A stretch of 64,000 bases of DNA from Ricordea florida. Lineage: Eukaryota > Cnidaria > Anthozoa > Corallimorpharia > Ricordeidae. This document shows positions 36,001-46,535 of the stretch, one piece after another. Below the pieces are notes generated by a model. That model searched no databases. It worked only from the letters and a program-made list of their open reading frames with translations, and had not been told where the DNA came from. Position 1 is the first letter of the stretch. The number at the start of each line of letters is the position of its first letter. The position numbers and the translations under genes are program-made. The DNA is taken from positions 1,239,501 to 1,303,500 of the forward strand of contig OX453282.1 in the NCBI GenBank assembly GCA_949710005.1, in the 5' to 3' direction.

Positions 36001-36954
36001 TATTAATTCTTAAGACAAATAAATTGACTCCTTGGCTTCATGATTGTGTAGTTTATTGTGTGAAACAAGGCTCTGAAACCTACTGAGCATGCATGTTTTG
36101 ATTGAGTATCACAGCCATCTTTGATCCTTGATAATTGTTCAGGAAGATGGGGGGTTGGGGGGTCATTACCCTTTTGTAGTGAAAGGGTTAATAATAACAA
36201 TGAACTTCATTTGAGTGTCAACTGTTTCTAGCACTGATGTGCTTATTTGAGGCACTGTAAAGCACAAGTCAAATTAAATAAATCAAATCAAATGTGTGAA
36301 AGGATTCCCATTGAACTATCCATTGATGTACTAGTAGTATTGGTTTATTGAATCATAATTATTACGGATAAGCACAAAAGTATTTTTGAAAAATTATACT
36401 GCCAATACAAGTTTAAATCTCTCGTATTGTATAGTTTATATTAGCTTTTTCCCAAAATTTCTGTTTTGTAAGATCAACACGACTTCATTGGTTTTGAGCC
36501 CAGGGAAAACAGGCTTTTATTCTTCGCAAATGAAGCAGATTTGGAGGAACATTTAGTCATTAGGAAAGCTCTTTTAAAAAGGTGCTGTGAGTAGCTTGTG
36601 TGATTTGTTTTCTTGCAATCTAGAATATTAACTTTTATGAAATTAGTGAATTATGTTAAAACAATAAAGATATACTGTACAATAATGATAATGATAATAA
36701 TAATAATAACAGTATAGTTGATTAGCCAAGACATAGGAATGGAATTTGAGATAAAGAAATGTGTTGTTGTGGTGCTGAAGTGGGGGATGTTGTGTAAGTG
36801 TGAGGGTATTAAGTTGATGATAAAAGGACAGACGATAAAGGAAGTTGATGGGTGATATCTGGGCATTTTAGAGTTGGACAAGTTTAAGGAGAGGAAAGTG
36901 AAAGACATATTTCGGACAGAGTACTTAACCCTTTCACTCCCAAGAGTGACTTTG

Positions 36955-36996
<42 letters not shown>

Positions 36997-37068
36997 ATGG
37001 AGACCCCTTGGGAGTGAAAGGGTTAAAAACTATCTCCCTTAACCCTTTCACTCCCAAGAGTGACTTTG

Positions 37069-37110
<42 letters not shown>

Positions 37111-38354
37111 ATGGAGACCCCTTGGGAGTGAAAGGGTTAAGGTGGTTCAAACTTGTCATGAAATCTCAGCTTAGTGGTAAGGACAAGATTAAAGCAGCAA
37201 ACTCTTGGGCTGTGTCGCCCATGAGGTATGGAGCAGGAACAATTAAATGGAATAAGGAGAAACTTAAGGAAATAAATAGGAAGTCTAAAAAAATTATGAC
37301 AATGAATAAGGAGCTACACCCAAGATGTCATGTTGCCAGAATATATAGGTACCCAGAAAGAAGGGAGGAAGAAGTCTGATCAGTTATGAGAGCTGCGTGA
37401 TGAGAAAAGAGAACAACTTGAGTTGGTATGTGAGAAATAGTGGAGAGGCATTACTCAGCAAAGTTGGAGATAGCATTGTAGTCAACATCTCAGAGGCTGT
37501 GGACCCAAAGAAGTACAAAGTGAATGAATTCAAGGAGACAGAGAATGAATGGAAGCAGAAAAGAATGCATGGGCAGTATGTGAGAGAAAAGGAAGGTATT
37601 GACTGGGATAGAACGTGGCAGTAGATTGCAAAAGGAGATTTGAACAGATGTACTGAGGCCCTGATATGTAGTGCCTAGGAACAGGCTTTGAGAACAAATT
37701 ACATGAAATTCCATATTGACCACACAGTAGAATCCCCTTTGTGCAGAATGTGCGGATGTAAGGGAGAAATGGTGGCCCATGTGGTGATTGATTGTGGTAA
37801 ACTGGCACAGACAGAATATAAAGGAAGGCACGATAATGTGGCACGGTATATTCACTGGCTACTTTGCGGTAAATGTGGATTGGAACGATCTAATACCTGG
37901 TAGGAACAGAAGCCTGAGGGAGTGGTGGAAAGTGAAAATTTCAAGATACTGTGGGATTTCACAGTCCAGTGTGATCGGAAAATCAAGGCAAGAAGACCAG
38001 ACTATGTCTTTATTGATAAGAAAGAAAGAGGTTGTCATAATCGATGTTGCTATCGCAGGTGATGACAGGGTGAAAGATAAGGAACTTGAGAAGTTAAAGA
38101 AATACCAACTATTGAAAGGTGATGTCGCAAAAGTCTGGCACATGTGAAAAGTCGTTGTAGTACCTGTGGTTATTGGGGCCCTTGGAGCCATATCAGTCTA
38201 CGTTAAGGAGTACATATAGTGAATTGGTGTGAACATGAGGTTGGAAGTTGTCCAGAAAACAGCATTGCTGGGGACAGCAAAGATTCTTTAAGGAAAGTAC
38301 TGTCCCTGTAAGAAGAAGGAAAAGAGAGACCTGGGACCTGTGGTGACTTGTTGT

Positions 38355-38400
<46 letters not shown>

Positions 38401-41400
38401 CTACATGTATTCCTTTTTATATTTGATAACTAGCATCAGATATCAGTCTTAGAGTTCTGTGACATTCACACTAACCTTAACTTCAGTATGGTTAGGTAGA
38501 CCACAAGTTGTAATATTTTCCCTGTAAATACACGTACTACATTGCTCACAGGCAAGTTTTGGTTTCGCAGCAAATCACACGTGCTAAAATTGTATTGATT
38601 TCCTTTGTTTCATCCTAACAGATATCCTTGCATTAATATTGTAAAAAATCTAATGGATGCTCATTTGTATATAATGAAGAAATGGATCGTGGACTTCGTA
38701 GTAGAAAACAAGTAAGTGAGGTAAAGTAGTTGGCGATTTAAAATAGGTCTACCGATAATTGATAAGAGGAAGCTAAAAATACATTTTGATTATAGTTTGC
38801 TTTGTTTTACAATTACTCTTTTATCTATTTATTTATTTATCTATTTATTTTATCTATTTGGTGTTTATTTTTTGTCTGCCTTATTTTTTCCTGTTGATAG
38901 ATCAGTTAGAACTATAAAAGGTGAACTGGTTCCATATTTGGTTCGAAAACAGTTCCAGAAACCCAAGAACTTTAATGAAATGGCTCTTGAACCTGACAGT
39001 GGCAAGAAAAACACCCCAGAAAATGAATACTTTAAGACAGGTATCTTTAATGTGGAAGTTCCCTGGTATTTTATATCATTATTTATCCACAAAAGTAACC
39101 ATTTGGAATAAAATGTCATTGAATACAGGGATGTAGCAAAGATTTTTCAAAGGCAGGGGAAGGTGGGTAGTCACACTGTGTTTCATCCATGGTTCCTGTA
39201 CCACGTTGTCTTGTTGACATCCATGCTGTGTTTTGGTAAAAGTGATAATTTTTATTTCTCAGATGAACAGTGAACAAAAGAGGGTGAGAGGTGGGGGGAA
39301 GGGGACAGGAGAAGCCTTCAGACCAGCCACATAGATGAGTTTAATGCCTCAAAAACAAAAATTTTTTCTATGCTTGTCTTATTTTCTCATTACAAGGGGG
39401 GAGGGGAGGGATGGGGTGTCTCAGGTACTCCAGAATTCCCCCAGCTACTTCCCTTGAGTACTTTCTCACAATTTTCTGTGCGTTAGAATTTTTCTGCAAA
39501 CGTAAATCTGTTTGACAATGCAGTGACAATATTTATTCGGCATTTAGTTCCTTTCTGATTTGTATACAATTTACTTTGTTTTCTCAACAGACATTTTCAG
39601 TTTTGTTACTGAGGATGATATTACATCATATACAAGAGAGTTTTCATCCTGGAATGGTTCTATTACTGACAGGTGTCACAGTAATGTGATCAGATGCCAT
39701 GCACATGTCAGTGAAAGTGGAGTGTGTCTACGAGCAAACACTGTCCCATTGTATATGGAAGCAAACAGACAGGTAAGGCCCTTTTCAAACAATGGTAAAA
39801 ATTGAAAAGTGCCAAATTTAGTTGAAATTATTATTTATTAAATATAGCACATGTATTAGATGTCAAGGTTATAATTATTTTGTTAATGGCAGTGCTCGAA
39901 ATTAGCGGTTGCCCGGTTGCCCGAGACAACTAAAACTTCGTTCGGGCAACCATTTTATAGGCAAAATAAAGGGCTAGTTGCCCGAGAAGAATTCGTCGGA
40001 CAACCCAGGAAAAAATTGAAGTACTTACATTACTGTGATGCGCAACAGAATAAAGAACAGAAGCTATAAACTTGAGACATGAAAACAGCTCTAAATGCGA
40101 GGTTTATGTCCTGATACTGATAGATGGATGAGGATCCATGACAATTTGTAAACAAAGGAAATGGAAGCTTGTAACCGTTGATTGAATGCCGTTCGTTCGA
40201 TTCAATAGGGGTATTATTTCTCTGGTCAAACCCTATAACTAGGCAAAAATCATAGAACATGTTAAGGGCAACCAAGTCCTTATCAGGACAACCAAAGTCA
40301 AGGGCCAGGTTGTCCGGCATTTGCCATAAGGACAACCTGGATTTTTGTCTAATTTCAAGCACTGTAATGGAGCCAACTTTAAGGGGTAGTGAATGGTAAA
40401 ATCCAAGAATCTCCGCGACTCTTGTTTACAAATCCGATATCGAGACTAAACAATTTTTTTTAATCATAACTATAACAAAATTCTCAAATCTGATTGGCTA
40501 TCAACTGCCCTGATTTCAGCCTTAATAGGACAGTTAAATAGGACAGTACGCATCATGCCTGAGTAATTGAACAGTACACGCCATCACGCGCGCACTTAAA
40601 TGGCTTTTTTTTTCACTGCTAGAAAAACAAATCTTGGAATTTCATGTGTTTTGATCAAGAAAAAAATAAGTTTGTATATCAAAAATTGTGTTAAAGTTAT
40701 GATTAATTGGTAATAAGACTTCGTGTCGTCCAATTCGGTCTGCAATCATACTCGTGATTAAACAAATCGTCTGATTTTGTTAATCACTCGTATGATTACA
40801 GACCGAATTGGACTCCACTCAGTCCTATTACCATTACTAATCTGTGCCCGAGACCCTGTGCCAAGAAAAATCAAGCCCAAGACTTGATAACCTCAGAGTG
40901 TTAAAATAGACATAGACTTTCAGTACTTTCATCTCACAGCGGTAACTGGAAACTACCTTTTGACAAAGACCTGTGGCTGTGATAACAAAACGGAGACTTC
41001 GAGACATTGGGGAAAAAATCAGAGACTTCAAGAACCAAATAAATTCACTTTCAATGAGATTTCGAGACTCTTTGCAAATGCTGCTGAGATTTTAAGATCA
41101 GATGAAAATTTTTGTGAGCCTCAAGATTTTGGAGGTACCATTTGCCACTCCTACTTTACTATATTTCACATTCACAGCAATCCTTTCTAGTTGACTGGAT
41201 CATAATACAGTGTAATTAAAATTTACCATAATTTACCATAACTTAATGTGTTGTATTTTAATTCGTGCAATAGGGAATACAGAGTTTAAATTAAAAACCA
41301 AACTTAAATTGACTCTGTAGCCATTTCAACCATAGATCAATGGAACTTTCACATGCATTTAATTCTCAGATTACATTTGGCCCATTTTAATCATGATGTT

Positions 41401-41827
41401 TGAAGAAAAATGAGGTATTTAAAATTTCACTAGGTGTAACAGATGAATGTAAAGAACATAATACCTAATTTGATTATTACTGAAACTTTTTTTGCAGATT
41501 CCGAGACTTCTTCCTTCTCTAACATCAAAGGAAATCCCTCTTATTCACCCTCAAGCTACAATTAAGCAAAAATCTCAGGTAAAAGTTATTAAAATCATTT
41601 TATCTAGTTAATTGATAAATACACCTATAACTTTGAAATACCAAGGTTTGTCTGTTGTTACTCACAGAATCAGGTGTATGTATGGTTTCAGACCTTATAC
41701 TACTACATGAGAAATTTCTGCAATTTGATTGGCTAAGAGCAGTGGTATTTCTGCTTAATTTGAAATACCTACATGTGAAAATTACAAACATTTTGCGAGT
41801 AGTAGTATAAACAAATAATAGCATGGT

Positions 41828-41858
<31 letters not shown>

Positions 41859-42611
41859 AAGATATTTCAAAAGTGTCTCAAATTTCACTCGCCTAACGGC
41901 TCTTGAAATTACGTACAACAATTTTGAAATATCCCTCATGGTATTTATACCAAATATCACTACAAACCATGCTATTACCTATACTAATAATAATTATACA
42001 TGCAAAAATTCAACACGCTGGTTGGCTGAGAGCATGTCAGTTAATGCCAAACAGTGTTGAAAGTTGAAATTGAGTGCAGAAAGATGAAATTGAGTGCTGA
42101 AATTGGAAGTGAAATTTTTCGATTTACACTCTACATGTATATTATTAACAAGTACAGTAATCAAATGGTTTTGAGAGCAGTCTTGTGTAAATAAGCACTT
42201 GTTAATTTTTCATTTTAGACAGCAAATTGCACTCGCCATACAGGCTTGTGCAATTTTTTCAGTCTTTGAAAATATCTCTTCTGCTCATGTATTCCAAATT
42301 GCACTCAAAACCATTTGATTACCTACAGTGTACATGTAAGTATGCAAATCATCAAAAAGTACTGAACATCAGGTGCTGTAATCAACTTCTACGGTACAGT
42401 ATAACTTACAAGTTTTGTTTGAATTTTGTTGTCAGGTTGGGGGCGACTGCATGGTTGATGAGAGTGTGGTTGTAGGAAGCATAATAGGAGAAAGAGTTTC
42501 TGTAAAGAAATCTATCATTGGAAAGCACACAACTATTGGGGAGAAAGTCAAAATCAGTAACTCTGTCATTATGGATCATGTCACAGTCAAAGATGGGTGA
42601 GGAATGGTAGT

Positions 42612-42648
<37 letters not shown>

Positions 42649-44444
42649 TGATGATGTGGCCCTCGAATCCAGTTGGAATTGGAATTTGCTGGTGTTGGCT
42701 CTTTTGGAGGGAGGAAAACCAGAGAACCCAGAGAAAGTCAACATATACCGCATAGTATGGTATGATATCCTTGCTTATCGATATTAGCCAAAGAATTGCT
42801 CCACAGACTATAGATGGCGATCAACAGAACAATAGAGACTGGTGTCTTAGAGCATTGTCTTGCCAAAAATGTAGCAAAGTTGTCTATAATGCTTTAATCA
42901 GCAAACAAACAGCAACTCCCATTAGTAGTCATATAAAATGGGCAACAGAGAACATGCAGTCGCATGAAATCTTCCTAAAACCTTGTATTTTTACCCAAAG
43001 TTGTAAGCTAAGAAACTTTCAGTTTAATTTATCCATCATAGGATTGCCACTAACAACTTCTTGAAAAATATTGGAGTAAAGGATAATGATACATGTAAAT
43101 CCTTTTTTTGTAGTGAAACTTCAGAATCCCTCCTGCATCTTTTCTGGAGTTGTCCTGTAGTTTTAAATTTTTGGAACTTCATGGAAAGCTGGGCTTATTT
43201 AAAACAGTCTTCTGGATCATTCCAACAAACTAAATAAGGCTCTGGCTTTTGGCTTCAACACTGATATATGTCAGGATCAACCCTACTTGATCTCTGCACT
43301 TTGATCATGCACTACAGTACCATATTTATATTTACACTTGTAAGGTTAAGCTACAGACCCCACAGCTCTCAGCCGTTATACAGCAAATCAAATATTTTGA
43401 AAAATTAGAAAGGCACACACTTGACCAAACGACTTTAGACCTAACATAACCCTCCCTTTCTCCCTGTATAATCTAGCTAGTAGTGTTATGAAAGTTTTAG
43501 TGCATTAAGCCAAATGTCAGGCCGCAATTCCTACTCTTGTTTGTTTTTCATCCTCTTTTTCCCCCACTTGCAGTTCAATTCTATTCTTTGTTTGTAATGC
43601 ACTTGCTTTTTTCTTGGCATTTTAAATTAAAAAAAAGGAGATGCCAGAGAAAAACCCTCAGATCAAGGAGAGAATCAACAACAAATGCAACCCACATGGG
43701 ATGATGGGAATTGAACCTGGGTCACAAAGGAAAGAGGAGAAATTAACTGAAAGAAGACAGTGGTGATTTATAATGCTTTTAAGATGGAAACCTTGTTTTT
43801 TTTGCTTTCCCAGGTGTAACATTCAAGGAAGTATTATTTGTACAAATGCATACATCAAAGCAAATGCAAGCCTCAAAGATTGTCAGGTCGGCAATTCACA
43901 CACCATTTTTGAAGGAGGTAAGTATTGGAACTTAGACCAAATATTTGACAGACTCTTTCGTTTATAGTGTTTTAGGTTGGGCATTTACAACTGCTGTTAC
44001 ATGTGCTCTGTTTCCCCCTCTCCTGGTTTATTGATGTTGTTACTAAGGGTAAAGAAATCATTAATTTTTATCTTCAATACTGTTAATCACAGTGCTCCTG
44101 AAACCACATATTATTATTATTATTAAATTTATTACTATTATTATTATTATTGTTAATATTAACATCATTTTCATTATTAGAATAGGAGAGAGGCTGGTTT
44201 TACAAACTGTAGTGTTATTTCTACCATGAAGAGATGTACATACGAAGCGCAAATAAAGTGTACAGTCATCTTAATATCTTAGATCTTTTGTACAGTGTAC
44301 CACCATTGATCCAAGGGATTCATCAAAGGGAGCCACAATTGAAGTCCATGCCATTTGTTTGTTTCTAAACACAAAACTCTTTTGTTTACAGCTGATCTTA
44401 AAGGAGAAGTTCTAACTGCAGAGCAGATGATGGACTTTGAATAA
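33015..44444 (+). CDS. EIF2B3: Translation initiation factor eIF2B subunit gamma
   Basis: Part of the catalytic side of the eIF2B complex, the guanine-nucleotide exchange factor for eIF2. Eleven exons with GT/AG borders: 33015-33165, 33818-33975, 34421-34598, 36473-36581, 38622-38711, 38901-39040, 39591-39772, 41498-41578, 42436-42596, 43814-43917, 44392-44444. They join in phase to 468 residues (the animal protein is about 450). The nucleotidyl-transferase-like domain starts [17 protein letters not shown] and has [23 protein letters not shown] and [21 protein letters not shown] and LYMEANRQ lead to the left-handed beta-helix repeats in exons 9-10 ([20 protein letters not shown]). It ends DFE-TAA, with AATAAA at 44493-44498. 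The exon 4 donor is GTGCTG at 36582; a nearby GTGAGT would break the frame. Confidence 0.96.
33381..33702. mobile_element. Two tandem foldback MITEs in EIF2B3 intron 1
   Basis: Copies at 33381-33530 and 33569-33702 share the ends GGAATGATTTCC and AGGTCCCTACTTCATTATGC. Each is closed by the reverse complement GCATAATGAAGTAGGGACCT, and they are separated by about 40 bp. The interiors differ, so these are two insertions or an old tandem copy. Non-coding. Confidence 0.75.
34027..34235 (-). mobile_element. LINE 3' fragment with (GTAA)n tail in EIF2B3 intron 2
   Basis: On the minus strand it reads [20 protein letters not shown] and then [18 protein letters not shown], a C-terminal tail common to many animal LINE proteins. 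It then ends in a short GTAAGTAAGTAA repeat. The fragment is 5'-truncated. Confidence 0.7.
34653..36191 (+). mobile_element. piggyBac element, internally deleted, in EIF2B3 intron 3
   Basis: TTAA flanks both ends (34653-34656, 36188-36191). The ends CCCTTTCACTACTAAAG and its near-complement CTTTTGTAGTGAAAGGG are inverted repeats. A frame from ATG 35110 to 35454 has the highly acidic serine-rich N-terminus and the [15 protein letters not shown] block of piggyBac-family transposases. Sequence at about 35490-35780 resembles the C-terminal end (KRKCVQC, then [15 protein letters not shown] remains in another frame). The whole catalytic DDD core is missing, so the copy cannot make a transposase. 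Its ends are kept, so it may have been mobilised by others. Confidence 0.75.
36681..38398 (+). mobile_element. R4/Dong-like LINE (REL endonuclease) fragment in EIF2B3 intron 4
   Basis: From left to right: the RT thumb region ([21 protein letters not shown]), INSWAV-type tail ([14 protein letters not shown]), a zinc-finger block C-x2-C-x7-H ([18 protein letters not shown]), and the restriction-like endonuclease core [11 protein letters not shown] followed by [14 protein letters not shown] and EKLKKYQLL. It then ends [14 protein letters not shown]. Frameshifts separate these parts, so it is dead, and it is 5'-truncated in the RT. (AAT)n tracts flank both sides (36681-36709 and 38355-38398), as expected for R4-clade elements such as Dong, which insert into TAA repeats. 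Two MITEs are nested in it. Confidence 0.72.
36925..37140. mobile_element. Two identical 102-bp piggyBac-type MITEs 12 bp apart
   Basis: 36925-37026 and 37039-37140 are identical base for base. Each begins TTAACCCTTTCACTCCCAAG and ends CTTGGGAGTGAAAGGGTTAA. The 12-bp spacer is AAACTATCTCCC. Removing the whole block with one TTAA (212 nt) rejoins the host LINE frame as TEY-LRWFK, so the pair appears to have entered as one unit at a single TTAA, or duplicated after entry. Confidence 0.85.
39890..40364. mobile_element. hAT-like MITE, CAGTGCTCGAAATTAG ends, in EIF2B3 intron 7
   Basis: CAGTGCTCGAAATTAG pairs with CTAATTTCAAGCACTG. TAATGG lies on both sides, a likely imperfect target duplication. 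The interior repeats TTGCCCG and GGACAACC words in both orientations. The CAGTGCT-type terminus fits hAT-like elements. Non-coding. Confidence 0.65.
40709..40832. mobile_element. Foldback MITE in EIF2B3 intron 7
   Basis: GGTAATAAGACT ends pair with AGTCCTATTACC. Inner arms CCAATTCGGTCTGCAATCAT and ATGATTACAGACCGAATTGG give a long hairpin. Confidence 0.7.
41800..41988. mobile_element. Foldback MITE in EIF2B3 intron 8
   Basis: AATAATAGCATGGTTTGTA pairs with TACAAACCATGCTATTA. Inner TGATATTTGG pairs with CCAAATATCA, and ATACCACTCAAGATATTTC with GAAATATCCCTCATGGTAT. Non-coding. Confidence 0.65.
42154..42330. mobile_element. Foldback repeat in EIF2B3 intron 8
   Basis: ACAGTAATCAAATGGTTTTG pairs with CAAAACCATTTGATTACC (42303-42330), and shorter inner words pair as well. 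Non-coding; ends about 100 bp before exon 9. Confidence 0.55.
42641..43740 (-). mobile_element. tRNA-derived SINE, family C, split by a LINE
   Basis: The left half (42641-42741) has GGAGGGAGGAAAACCAGAGA. The right half (43637-43740) resumes with CCAGAGAAAAACCCTCAGA, then ACCCACATGGGATGATGGGA and, on the minus strand, the tRNA-like GTGACCCAGGTTCAATTCCC. CCAGAGAA occurs at both junctions, which is consistent with a target-site duplication made by the LINE inserted between them. It lies in EIF2B3 intron 9. Confidence 0.65.
42742..43636 (+). mobile_element. L1-like LINE 3' fragment with poly(A)
   Basis: The reading [20 protein letters not shown] and then PVVLNFWNF matches the zinc-ribbon-like C-terminus (CxxC...H...C) after the RT of L1/Tx1-type LINEs. 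Stops interrupt it further on. The 3' end has a short A-run (AAATTAAAAAAAA), unlike the microsatellite tails of the CR1-like LINEs here. 5'-truncated; nested in a SINE. Confidence 0.6.
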
Positions 44445-44498
44445 TGACTCATAATGAGACAAATCTTCAAGTTAATTAAGTGATGGTATGGCAATAAA

Positions 44499-45188
44499 GA
44501 AATCCCTTTGTGGGTAAATTAGACAATAGACTTCAAGGTTATTATTGTTATTAGTATAACAATTCACTTTATTTTGATTTTAATACTGCTGTATGACTTC
44601 ATTGATGTCACTGCTGCGATGACTTAAAATTGTCAATGTTGTTTGAAAGCTTTTAGTCAGACGAACAATGTTATAAGTTTGAGTTGAAGATAAAAGTTCA
44701 ATGCTGAATTTAAGAAAATTTATTTCCCAATATATAATTTTTTATAAACCTATTACTGGAAAGTTTTGCTTAGAAATATGAACAGTCTAAGATTGAAAAT
44801 ATGGGAAATATACCTCATTGGAATTTTTAAAACCACTCTTACACTTTTAATTTGTCCTGTCCAGAACATTAATACACAATAAATAAACCAAAATTTGAGG
44901 AGGACAAGGTGAAGTTATTTACAGTATTGCAGATTAAATACCGGTACCCTTGCTTGCTTGTACACTGTTTTGCTGCACTCAACCATAATTATACATTTAT
45001 TAACTAAGCATCCTCTTGTGTTCTAACTGGCAGCTATGGCCTGATTACAGACAGCACTTTTACTTCAAGCTGGATAATTAATAACATTAAATACAGGTTC
45101 ATGTACATGTAATTTCAAATCCAGGGTAATACTGTTGTAATTATATAATAATAAATACATAATAATTATTAGCGGGTCGACAAATAAT
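44499..45188. other. Intergenic between convergent EIF2B3 and ABHD; nothing recognised
   Basis: AT-rich sequence between two convergent 3' ends. No open frame with family features. Confidence 0.35.
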
Positions 45189-45194
45189 TTTATT
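45189..45194 (-). terminator. Polyadenylation signal of the ABHD gene
   Basis: AATAAA on the minus strand, about 220 bp after the stop codon of the ABHD4/5-like gene. Confidence 0.5.
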
Positions 45195-45416
45195 TTGAAT
45201 TGAAATTTTAAGAATACAGAAACACACCCGAGCTCCCCTTAAATACATAATGCAGTGGAAATTTTTGAATGATTGGTCGCAAACTAAGGGAAGAAAAGGG
45301 GTTTCCAAATCTAAAGTCTGTATTATATGGATTGAACATTGAGCTGGATTGAGCTCTATTTAATTTGGCGAGAGTAACGATAAAAGTATATGATGACCAA
45401 AGCTGTGAATAAAATG

Positions 45417-46535
45417 TCAATCCAAAGTTGTCCATTCGTCGTCTTCTGGATTTTCATCTAGCGTTTTCCTTAGGATCTTGTTAAATTCTTTGGCATTGTC
45501 AACATGGATGTCGTGACCGGCGTTCTTCACAATAGACACATTGACAACGGAATTCTTTCGAATACACTTTATCTCGTATGCTGTGCGATGATCGAAGAAC
45601 GTAGACGAGCCATACAAGACAGTCATTGGAATCTCCTCAGGAAGTTCTTTGACTCTCTTGATCATCGGCGACTTGGACCACATGAAAAATATGTTCATAC
45701 TTCTGAACGCGTCCTCTCCCGATGGTGTTCGGGCGTTGCAGTGGTAAATGTATTCAAAGATTCTTCTGTCTTTCCACAGGAGAGATCCTCTCTTGTTGGG
45801 GTCGTACTGAGCTAGTCGTGTTACCCAAGGCCCAAATGGACCGAAAAACCTGATTGGGGATAGCACGTTGCACATGTTCAGGATAAAATTACTGAAATGG
45901 ATCCACCGTGGAAGCAAATTGTAATCGTGTTCTCCTGCAGGGTGTCTGTCTACTATTCCACCTGGTAAAATAGCGAATCCCCAAGGATCCGATAGAATCA
46001 GATGTTTGATTCTATCAGGATGTTTTAGGGCGTATGCCATCGCTATGTACCCTCCGAGGCTGTGTCCGAGAAGAACAAATTTGTTTATACCCATAGCTTT
46101 TCTCCATTCCTCAACGTAATAGACGAATTTTTCTTCTGCGCCTTCGCCATCGTTTGGGAAGTGTGGCCGAGAGCTTCTACCAAATCCAGGCAAATCGAAA
46201 GCATATACGCTTCGTTCCTCGCTAAGAGCGTCGAAATTGTCAGCCCACCAGCAAACGCCACTTATGAATCCGTGAATTAACACAAGAGGTGCTGTCCTTG
46301 ACGGAGAAAGGTTCACTTGAACTGTCCACATTTCTACGTCCTCTGCAACACGGACGAAATTTCCAATCCATGGGTGCTTCACTCTCTCAAATATTTTATT
46401 TTCAGTATCTTCAAGCTGCGCTCTGGAAGTGGGAAACCAGTAACTTGATATCCATCTGCTTAAACTCTTCAAGGAGGTGGCAAGGTTCATATCTCCGAGG
46501 GTTTCGCCGAGATGGTTATATGGTGAAAGCGACAA
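45417..46535 (-). CDS. ABHD4: ABHD4/ABHD5-family alpha/beta hydrolase, intronless
   Basis: The 372-residue frame has no intron. The oxyanion-side motif is LVLIHGF (about residues 85-91), followed by VYAFDLPGFGRSSRP, and the nucleophile elbow is LLGHSLGGYIAMAYAL. The serine in GHSLGG points to an active enzyme of the ABHD4 type (lyso-N-acylphosphatidylethanolamine lipase); ABHD5/CGI-58 has asparagine at this place and is only a co-activator. The C-terminal GHDIHVD supplies the catalytic histidine and also the H-x4-D motif of the ABHD4/5 group. LSDPWGFA is also typical of the family. Length is slightly above the usual 340-350. It probably acts on membrane lipids. Whether it is ABHD4 proper or a pre-duplication ABHD4/5 ancestor cannot be told here. 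Confidence 0.85.
   Translation of the reverse strand: MSLSPYNHLGETLGDMNLATSLKSLSRWISSYWFPTSRAQLEDTENKIFERVKHPWIGNFVRVAEDVEMWTVQVNLSPSRTAPLVLIHGFISGVCWWADNFDALSEERSVYAFDLPGFGRSSRPHFPNDGEGAEEKFVYYVEEWRKAMGINKFVLLGHSLGGYIAMAYALKHPDRIKHLILSDPWGFAILPGGIVDRHPAGEHDYNLLPRWIHFSNFILNMCNVLSPIRFFGPFGPWVTRLAQYDPNKRGSLLWKDRRIFEYIYHCNARTPSGEDAFRSMNIFFMWSKSPMIKRVKELPEEIPMTVLYGSSTFFDHRTAYEIKCIRKNSVVNVSIVKNAGHDIHVDNAKEFNKILRKTLDENPEDDEWTTLD

Noticed and set aside
36582..36592. Alternative EIF2B3 exon 4 donor GTGAGT at 36587
   Set aside because: It would leave phase 1 and break the join to exon 5, whereas GTGCTG at 36582 gives the conserved continuation.
45504..45815. Open frame antisense to the ABHD gene
   Set aside because: It is a shadow of a conserved coding region on the other strand.
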